Origin: Pseudomonas gregormendelii
Lineage (GTDB): Bacteria; Pseudomonadota; Gammaproteobacteria; Pseudomonadales; Pseudomonadaceae
Assembly: GCF_017114825.1 (NCBI RefSeq)
Contig: NZ_JADEVO010000042.1
Location: forward strand, 1 to 45,398
DNA length: 45,398 nt
Direction: 5' to 3'
The notes below the pieces were generated by a model. That model saw only the letters and a list, made by a program, of their open reading frames with translations, made no database searches and was not told where the DNA came from. Positions 40,442 to 45,398 of this stretch are shown piece after piece (within the stretch, counting starts at the first letter, position 1; each line of letters starts with the position of its first letter). The translations under genes and the position numbers were made by a program.

Positions 40442-40507
40442 CTGATGACAACCCGCCGCCGACCCTGAAGGTCGCGGCCACTGCCATCTGATTGGAGTTT
40501 GATGACC

Positions 40508-42412
40508 ATGAGTGTGGAAACTCAAAAGGAAACCCTGGGCTTCCAGACCGAGGTGAAGCAGCTGCTGCACCTCATGATCCATTCGCTGTATTCCAACAAG
40601 GAAATCTTCCTTCGCGAATTGATCTCGAACGCCTCTGACGCTGTCGACAAATTACGCTTCGAAGCCCTGGCCAAGCCCGAGCTGCTGGAAGGTGGCGCGG
40701 AACTTAAAATCCGCGTGAGCTTCGATAAAGACGCCAAAACCGTCACCCTCGAAGACAACGGTATCGGCATGAATCGCGAAGACGCGATCACCCACCTGGG
40801 CACCATCGCCAAGTCCGGCACTGCCGACTTCATGAAACACCTGTCGGGCGACCAGAAGAAAGACTCGCACCTGATCGGTCAGTTCGGCGTCGGTTTCTAC
40901 TCTGCATTCATCGTCGCCGACAAAGTCGACGTGTACAGCCGTCGTGCCGGCGATGCTGCCAGCGAAGGCGTGCACTGGTCGTCCAAGGGCGAAGGCGACT
41001 TCGAAGTGGCGACTATCGAGAAAGCCGAGCGCGGCACCCGCATCGTGCTGCACCTGAAATCCGGTGAAGACGAATTCGCTGATGGCTGGCGCCTGCGCAA
41101 CATCGTCAAGAAGTACTCCGATCACATTGCCTTGCCGATCGAACTGCCAAAAGAAGTCACGGCAGCAGAAGGCGAAGAACAACCGGCCGTTGAATGGGAA
41201 ACCGTCAACCGCGCCAGTGCCCTGTGGACCCGCCCGCGCAATGACGTGAAGGAAGAGGAATACCAGGAGTTCTACAAGCACATCGCCCACGATTTCGAAA
41301 ACCCGCTGAGCTGGAGCCACAACAAGGTCGAAGGCAAGCTGGAATACAGCTCGCTGCTCTACGTACCGGCCCGTGCCCCGTTTGACCTGTACCAGCGCGA
41401 AGCGCCGAAAGGCCTGAAGCTTTACGTGCAGCGCGTGTTCGTCATGGATCAGGCCGAATCGTTCCTGCCGCTGTACCTGCGTTTCATCAAAGGCGTGGTC
41501 GATTCCAATGACCTGTCGCTGAACGTCTCGCGGGAAATCCTGCAGAAAGACCCGATCATCGACTCGATGAAATCGGCGCTGACCAAGCGCGTCCTCGACA
41601 TGCTGGAAAAACTGGCGAAGAACGAGCCTGAGCAATACAAAGGCTTCTGGAAGAACTTCGGTCAGGTCATGAAAGAAGGCCCGGCAGAAGATTTCGCCAA
41701 CAAGGAAAAAATCGCCGGCCTGCTGCGTTTCGCCTCCACACAGGGCGAAGAAGGCGAGCAGGTCGTGTCGCTGGCCGAATACCTGGCTCGCGCCAAGGAA
41801 GGTCAGGACAAGATCTATTACCTGACCGGCGAGACCTATGCCCAGGTCAAGAACAGCCCGCACCTGGAAGTCTTCCGCAAGAAAGGCATCGAAGTGCTGC
41901 TGCTGACTGACCGTATCGACGAGTGGCTGATGAGCTACCTCAGCGATTTCGACGGCAAGACCTTTGTTGACGTGGCACGCGGTGACCTGGACCTGGGCAA
42001 CCTGGACTCGGAGGAGGACAAGAAAGCCGCTGAAGAAGTTGCCAAGTCCAAAGAAGGGCTGGTTGAGCGTCTGAAAACTGCGCTGGGCGATTCCGTTGCC
42101 GAAGTGCGGGTTTCCCACCGCCTGACCGACTCGCCGGCGATCCTGGCCATCGGCGAACAGGACCTGGGCCTGCAGATGCGCCAGATCCTTGAAGCCAGTG
42201 GGCAGAAGGTGCCGGATTCGAAGCCGATTTTCGAATTCAACCCGGCTCACCCGTTGATCGAGAAACTCGACAGCGAGCAGAGCGACGAGCGCTTCGGCGA
42301 CCTGTCGCACATCCTGTTCGATCAGGCGGCCCTGGCGGCCGGCGACAGCTTGAAGGACCCGGCGGCGTATGTGCGTCGTCTCAACAAGCTGTTGGTTGAG
42401 TTGTCGGTTTAA
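40508..42412 (+). CDS. htpG: Molecular chaperone HtpG (Hsp90)
   Basis: This 634-residue Hsp90 family ATPase has an N-terminal GHKL domain. ISNASDAVDKLRFEAL contains the ATP-site Glu/Asn, and EDNGIGMNREDAITHLGTIA and IGQFGVGFYSAFIVADKV follow. The middle domain has VDSNDLSLNVSREILQ with the catalytic-loop arginine, and a C-terminal dimer domain follows. Length is close to P. aeruginosa HtpG (634). Two ATGs lie near GGAG: 40502 (spacing 4) and 40508 (spacing 10). ATG 40508 gives the conserved MSVETQKETLGFQ start. Heat-shock control is supported by the upstream RpoH promoter. Confidence 0.97.
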   Translation: MSVETQKETLGFQTEVKQLLHLMIHSLYSNKEIFLRELISNASDAVDKLRFEALAKPELLEGGAELKIRVSFDKDAKTVTLEDNGIGMNREDAITHLGTIAKSGTADFMKHLSGDQKKDSHLIGQFGVGFYSAFIVADKVDVYSRRAGDAASEGVHWSSKGEGDFEVATIEKAERGTRIVLHLKSGEDEFADGWRLRNIVKKYSDHIALPIELPKEVTAAEGEEQPAVEWETVNRASALWTRPRNDVKEEEYQEFYKHIAHDFENPLSWSHNKVEGKLEYSSLLYVPARAPFDLYQREAPKGLKLYVQRVFVMDQAESFLPLYLRFIKGVVDSNDLSLNVSREILQKDPIIDSMKSALTKRVLDMLEKLAKNEPEQYKGFWKNFGQVMKEGPAEDFANKEKIAGLLRFASTQGEEGEQVVSLAEYLARAKEGQDKIYYLTGETYAQVKNSPHLEVFRKKGIEVLLLTDRIDEWLMSYLSDFDGKTFVDVARGDLDLGNLDSEEDKKAAEEVAKSKEGLVERLKTALGDSVAEVRVSHRLTDSPAILAIGEQDLGLQMRQILEASGQKVPDSKPIFEFNPAHPLIEKLDSEQSDERFGDLSHILFDQAALAAGDSLKDPAAYVRRLNKLLVELSV

Positions 42413-42424
42413 CCGAGCTGCAAT

Positions 42425-42451
42425 AAAAAACCCGCTTCGGCGGGTTTTTTT
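42425..42451 (+). terminator. Rho-independent terminator after htpG
   Basis: Stem AAAAAACCCGC/GCGGGTTTTTT with a UUCG tetraloop is followed by a T-run. Confidence 0.93.
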
Positions 42452-42520
42452 ATATCGAGTTTTCTGCTTTCCCTGCAAGAACCGGCTTGCTGGATGACGG
42501 AGGCATTTACAAAGCAGCTC

Positions 42521-43381
42521 TCAAGGCAACTCAATACGCTCACTTTCCCCCGGCACTGTCGGCCAATCCCCAGCCGCCCAGCGCCGTCGCGCTTCATCGA
42601 TCGCTGCCGGGTCACTCGCGACAAAATTCCAGTTGATGCGTCGCGGACCGTCCAGTGGCGCGCCACCAAACAACACTGCATGACAGTCGCTCTCGGCGAA
42701 CAGGGTCATCTGTTCCCCGGCCGGCAGCACCACCAGCGAATGCGCTTCAACCGTCTCGCCGTTGAGCTGTGCCTCGCCATCGAGTACATAGAGCGCCCGC
42801 TCTTCATGTTCGGTGGGAATCAGCAGGGTGGTGGCCGTTTGCAGGTGCAGTTCCGCGTACAACGTAGGAGAAAGCACCGGCACCGGCGATTCCAGGCAAA
42901 AGCCTGAGCCGGCAATCATGCGGATCTGTACCCCAAGGTTGTCACTCACCGGCAAGGTGGCCGCTGGATGGTGGCTGTAATGTCCCGGCCCCTGTTCATG
43001 CGCCTTCGGAGAGGCGAGCCAGACCTGCAAGCCATGCATCGTGAAGCCGGTTTCCGTCAAGGCGGCGGGCGTACGCTCCACATGGGCAATGGCGCTGCCC
43101 GCGGTCATCCAGCTGACATCACCTGCCGCGACGATCTGATCGGAGCCAATGCTGTCCTTGTGCTGCAGCTGTCCCTGAAACAGGTAGGTGAGGGTGGAAA
43201 GGCCGATATGCGGATGCTGGCGGATATTCATGCCCGTTCCTGCGGCATAACGGGTTTCGAGCATGTGGTCAAAAAAAACGAAGGGCCCGACGCTGCGGCA
43301 CTTGGCCGACGGCAACGGGCGAAGAATCGGCTGGCCCGCGACATCTTCGATGCGAGGGCGGATCACGAGCGGAGAGTTCAT
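42521..43381 (-). CDS. Pirin family protein
   Basis: This 286-residue bicupin has the pirin N-domain: CRSVGPFVFFDHM, NIRQHPHIGLSTLTYLFQG with metal-binding His residues, and HKDSIGSDQIVAAGDVSWMT with AHVERTP. The C-domain contains EERALYVLDGEAQLNG. Some bacterial pirins have quercetinase activity; others regulate metabolism by protein contact. The metal site (HPHIG and later His/Glu) looks intact. ATG 43381 is chosen; an upstream frame adds 26 residues without family similarity. It lies 61 bases after the OsmC gene on the same strand and is probably co-transcribed. Confidence 0.9.
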   Translation of the reverse strand: MNSPLVIRPRIEDVAGQPILRPLPSAKCRSVGPFVFFDHMLETRYAAGTGMNIRQHPHIGLSTLTYLFQGQLQHKDSIGSDQIVAAGDVSWMTAGSAIAHVERTPAALTETGFTMHGLQVWLASPKAHEQGPGHYSHHPAATLPVSDNLGVQIRMIAGSGFCLESPVPVLSPTLYAELHLQTATTLLIPTEHEERALYVLDGEAQLNGETVEAHSLVVLPAGEQMTLFAESDCHAVLFGGAPLDGPRRINWNFVASDPAAIDEARRRWAAGDWPTVPGESERIELP

Positions 43382-43442
43382 GGTGCATTCCAGGCTGAGC
43401 GGGTGACGCCAAGAGCATAACCCGCCTGCGCAACCCCTGCCG

Positions 43443-43859
43443 CTATTGGCTGAATGCACCCTCGGCCAGATGGGTTTCGATGCTGACGTCGGTGGTGGTC
43501 ATCAGCTTGTGGATAGGGCAGCGATCGGCCACGCGGTGCAGTTCTTCGCGCTGGGCGTCGGTGAGTACGCCCTTGAGCGTCAGCTTGACGTGCAAGGCAT
43601 ATTTACCTTTCTGCTCTTCACTGTTGTCGCGCTTGACCTCGACTGTTACGCCGGTCAGCGGGATGTCTTTCTTTTTGGCGTACATCTTCAGGGTCAGGGC
43701 CTTGCAGGCGCCCAGGGCTGCATCGAAATAGTCATGCGGCTCCGGCGCGGTGCCTTCACCCCCTGAACTGGTTGGCACATCGGCAAAGAGTTCATGGTCG
43801 TCGATTTGTACGCTGTGTCGAAAACCTTCGGCGGAGACGGTATTGACGGTAACTGTCAT
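43443..43859 (-). CDS. OsmC/Ohr family protein
   Basis: This 138-residue protein belongs to the OsmC superfamily. GGEGTAPEPHDYFDAALGAC carries the first conserved Cys, and VADRCPIHKLMTTT carries the second. The two cysteines form the thiol peroxidase centre in OsmC/Ohr proteins. The C-terminal spacing (CPIHKL) suggests the YhfA-like branch rather than Ohr. It probably reduces organic peroxides or a related electrophile. ATG 43859 follows GAGGTG. It is upstream of the pirin gene and divergent from the amidohydrolase. Confidence 0.87.
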   Translation of the reverse strand: MTVTVNTVSAEGFRHSVQIDDHELFADVPTSSGGEGTAPEPHDYFDAALGACKALTLKMYAKKKDIPLTGVTVEVKRDNSEEQKGKYALHVKLTLKGVLTDAQREELHRVADRCPIHKLMTTTDVSIETHLAEGAFSQ

Positions 43860-44012
43860 GGTGCACCTCGCAGGCAGTAGGAAAAATCGTTCAATGAAAA
43901 CGGACCGTGAAGTTATAGAGCATTCTGTTGGGTGAGCGTTCCACTTTCCTGCGCGGTGAACCCTGATGCTCCCTCCAGGGTCTACGCTGTTCCTGACCGC
44001 TGGAGATAGCCC

Positions 44013-45017
44013 GTGCATCCGTTCCGACTCAGCCTTGCCTGCTTGCTGGCGCTATCAAGCGCGGCGGCCAATGCGCGCGAATATGCCTACAGCGATGCCC
44101 ATCTGCATTACGTGGATTTTTTCCAGGAAACGGCGGGCATGCCCAAGCTGCTCAAGGCGATGGCTGACAATCGCATCGAGCATGTGATGATCTCCGGTAT
44201 TCCGGTCGCGAAGAAATGGCATGAAGATGAGCCCAAGCGACCTCGTTACTACGCAGGTGATGATGCGGATGCCTACTGGTACAGCGCAACCGACGTCATA
44301 GTGGCGGCGGCAGTGAGCAAGTTGACGCCCGAACAGCGTCAACGTTTTCACCCGTTCCTGTCAGGCTTCAATCCCAACGACAAAAACTCAGCGGCGCATA
44401 TCCAGCGCATGCTCGACCTCTATCCAGGCTTGTGGCAGGGCATCGGCGAGGTCTTCACCCGGCATGACGACGTCACCGCCTTGACCTCCGGTGACACCCC
44501 CCGGGCCAATAACGAGGCCATGACGCGGATTTATCACCTGGCTGCGGAAAATGATCTACCGGTGATGGTGCATTCCAACATCACCTCCAAGCGCGAGAAA
44601 AATCCGCTCTACCTCGCGGAAATCGAAGAGCCGTTGCGCAACCATCCGCACACCCGATTCATCTGGGCCCATGCCGGTACCAGTGCGGAAATTCACCGGC
44701 ACCAAGTCCAGCTGGATTTCCTGCTGCCGACCCTGACCCGCATGCTGGAGGCCTATCCCAATTTATTCATCGATCTGTCCTGGAGCCTGCTGACCCCGTA
44801 TCTGCTGGATGAGCAGGGCAAGCCGCGCCAGGAGTGGCTGGCACTGGTGGAGCGCTTTCCGGAGCGTTTCATGGTCGGTTCGGACGTGGTGGGCCGCTTC
44901 AACAAGCTCGGCAAGGAAATGCGCAGCTTCGATCCGTTTCTGGATGCGTTGCCCGAGGACGTTGCCAAAAAGGTCGCCCGCGACAATTTCCTCGCAATCC
45001 TGCCACGCCCCTTGTAG
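44013..45017 (+). CDS. Exported amidohydrolase family protein
   Basis: This 334-residue protein has a Sec signal peptide (about 22 residues, AANA|RE). An amidohydrolase-2 TIM barrel follows. Metal-ligand motifs are DAHLHYVDF (HxH), VMVHSNI, FIWAHAG and GSDVVGR (final Asp). Related enzymes are metal-dependent decarboxylases or hydrolases, but a periplasmic form is less common and its substrate is unknown. It starts with GTG after TGGAG. Its stop codon (TAG 45015-45017) is part of a REP-D repeat that begins at 45013, so the repeat defines the C-terminus. Confidence 0.82.
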   Translation: MHPFRLSLACLLALSSAAANAREYAYSDAHLHYVDFFQETAGMPKLLKAMADNRIEHVMISGIPVAKKWHEDEPKRPRYYAGDDADAYWYSATDVIVAAAVSKLTPEQRQRFHPFLSGFNPNDKNSAAHIQRMLDLYPGLWQGIGEVFTRHDDVTALTSGDTPRANNEAMTRIYHLAAENDLPVMVHSNITSKREKNPLYLAEIEEPLRNHPHTRFIWAHAGTSAEIHRHQVQLDFLLPTLTRMLEAYPNLFIDLSWSLLTPYLLDEQGKPRQEWLALVERFPERFMVGSDVVGRFNKLGKEMRSFDPFLDALPEDVAKKVARDNFLAILPRPL

Positions 45018-45111
45018 GAGCGAGCCTGCTCGCGAAAAACCTGAGGGCGCCGCGGGGTGTCAGGTGCCCAGTGTCATCGTTAACCACCATCGCGAGCGAG
45101 CTCGCTCCTAC
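45013..45111. repeat. REP-D inverted pair overlapping the amidohydrolase stop codon
   Basis: A plus REP-D at 45013-45036 and a minus REP-D (CGCGAGCGAGCTCGCTCCTA, ending about 45111) flank a ~50-base spacer. The plus arm supplies the TAG stop of the amidohydrolase. Confidence 0.88.
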
Positions 45112-45149
45112 AGTTGCATTGTACGTTTGCTCGCGAAAACGTCGCCCGT

Positions 45150-45236
45150 TGTAGGAGCGAGCTTGCTCGCGAAAAACCTGAAGGCGCCGCGGGGGGGCAG
45201 GTGCCCAGAGTCATTGTTAACGACCATCGCTCGCGA
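45150..45236. repeat. Second, partly duplicated REP-D unit
   Basis: This segment repeats the plus REP-D and spacer of the previous unit (AACCTGA(G/A)GGCGCCGCG, CAGGTGCCCAG, GTTAAC) at an offset of 137 bases. Its minus arm is decayed to CCATCGCTCGCGAAAAG. It arose by direct duplication. Confidence 0.8.
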
Positions 45237-45303
45237 AAAGCCTGGGGCGCGCCGCAGGGTGCAAGAAATCGATGTCTAGTCCTGAAATAGGTTTACACCT
45301 GTT

Positions 45304-45398
45304 TCACCCCAACGCCCGATGCACCGCATCGGGCGTTTTGTATTTCAAGGACAGGTGCGGGCGCTCCTGGTTGTAGATTAGGATCGCCTCTCTCACCA
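45304..45398 (-). CDS. IS3-family transposase OrfB, C-terminal fragment
   Basis: About 30 codons ending in TGA (45304-45306) give IYNQERPHLSLKYKTPDAVH, the tail motif YNxxRPHxxLxxxTPxxVH of IS3-family (IS407-like) OrfB. The catalytic core lies beyond the window. Its last codons form a terminator-like hairpin (45311-45337). Confidence 0.85.
   Translation of the reverse strand, partial: VREAILIYNQERPHLSLKYKTPDAVHRALG
45311..45337 (+). terminator. Terminator-like hairpin inside the IS transposase 3' end
   Basis: A 12-bp stem AACGCCCGATGC/GCATCGGGCGTT with an ACC loop and a following TTTTG reads as a terminator on the plus strand, that is, for transcripts entering the IS from the chromosome side. 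It lies inside the coding sequence of the transposase. Confidence 0.6.

Larger units (their letters stand above)
45273..45398 (-). mobile_element. IS3-family insertion sequence, truncated by the window edge
   Basis: TGTCTAGTCCTGAAATAGG at 45273 looks like the terminal repeat of an IS3-type element (TG end), followed inward by the 3' end of a transposase on the minus strand. It sits about 37 bases beyond the REP-D duplication. The rest of the element is outside the window. Confidence 0.7.

Noticed and set aside
40442..40507. A ROSE-type RNA thermometer in the htpG leader
   Set aside because: The only bases complementary to the ribosome site lie before the predicted transcript start, and the remaining hairpin (CGACC/GGTCG) does not cover the Shine-Dalgarno.
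1..45398. Composite transposon formed by the two IS3 fragments at the window ends
   Set aside because: The transposase tails and terminal repeats differ, and the DNA between them is a core chromosomal region with conserved gene order.

Overview
The window is chromosomal DNA from a Pseudomonas of the P. fluorescens/P. putida lineage. The evidence is the GC-rich coding style, four families of Pseudomonas-type REP palindromes in almost every intergenic gap, and gene order. From gltA to htpG (about 22.9-42.4 kb) the order gltA / sdhCDAB-sucAB-lpdG-sucCD-brnQ-...-thioesterases-htpG matches, from memory, the P. aeruginosa PA1580-PA1596 region. The order Sbp - K+ channel - urea transporter - pyk-ttuD-glxR-hyi-gcl matches a P. 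putida neighbourhood. The species is not determined. REP families in this text: REP-A core GGGAGCCAGCCTGCTGGCGA; REP-B core GGGAGCGGGCTTGCCCGCGA; REP-C core TAGGAGCTGCCGAAGGCTGC; REP-D core TAGGAGCGAGCCTGCTCGCG.

Layout. (1) 1-1.4 kb: the 3' end of an IS3-family element that splits a REP-B, then a small DUF6124-type protein behind a long hairpin-rich leader, then a RidA-family protein. (2) 1.5-4.5 kb, minus strand: a periplasmic sulfate-binding protein, a voltage-gated K+ channel with a C-terminal zinc ribbon, and a urea transporter. (3) 4.6-11.9 kb: the glyoxylate-to-pyruvate operon gcl-hyi-glxR-ttuD-pyk (minus), divergent from a GlcG-like gene, with two identical TTGTATACAA operator-like palindromes between them. 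(4) 11.9-12.6 kb: a REP-associated tyrosine transposase (RAYT) bracketed by two near-identical REP-A pairs. (5) 12.6-18.8 kb: a TetR/RutR-like regulator, DUF808, an MlaA-like protein coupled to an alpha/beta hydrolase, a small membrane protein and a membrane-anchored GH17 glucanase. (6) 19.1-22.2 kb: betX, a DUF485 gene and actP. (7) 22.3-22.8 kb: a tandem array of six REP-A units with an exact 85-bp period. (8) 22.9-35.9 kb: the TCA-cycle cluster gltA / sdhCDAB / sucAB-lpdG-sucCD, with consensus sigma-70 promoters in the gltA-sdhC gap and structured RNA leaders before sucA and sucC. (9) 36.2-42.4 kb: brnQ with an overlapping 33-codon upstream ORF, DUF599 and MAPEG membrane proteins, a small lipoprotein, two PaaI-type thioesterases and htpG behind a consensus heat-shock promoter. 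(10) 42.5-45.4 kb: pirin, OsmC and an exported amidohydrolase, then REP-D repeats and a second, different IS3-family element cut by the window edge.

Functionally, GltA makes citrate, SucAB-LpdG turns 2-oxoglutarate into succinyl-CoA, SucCD makes succinate with ATP, and SdhCDAB oxidises succinate into the quinone pool. The gcl operon condenses two glyoxylates to tartronate semialdehyde and takes it through glycerate to phosphoenolpyruvate and pyruvate. ActP and BetX supply acetate and glycine betaine.

The most interesting material is non-coding: the RAYT with its paired REPs, the 85-bp REP array, the leader of the DUF6124 gene, the RNA structures that punctuate the suc genes, and the brnQ upstream ORF. 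No defence system, CRISPR array, prophage, tRNA or rRNA was seen.
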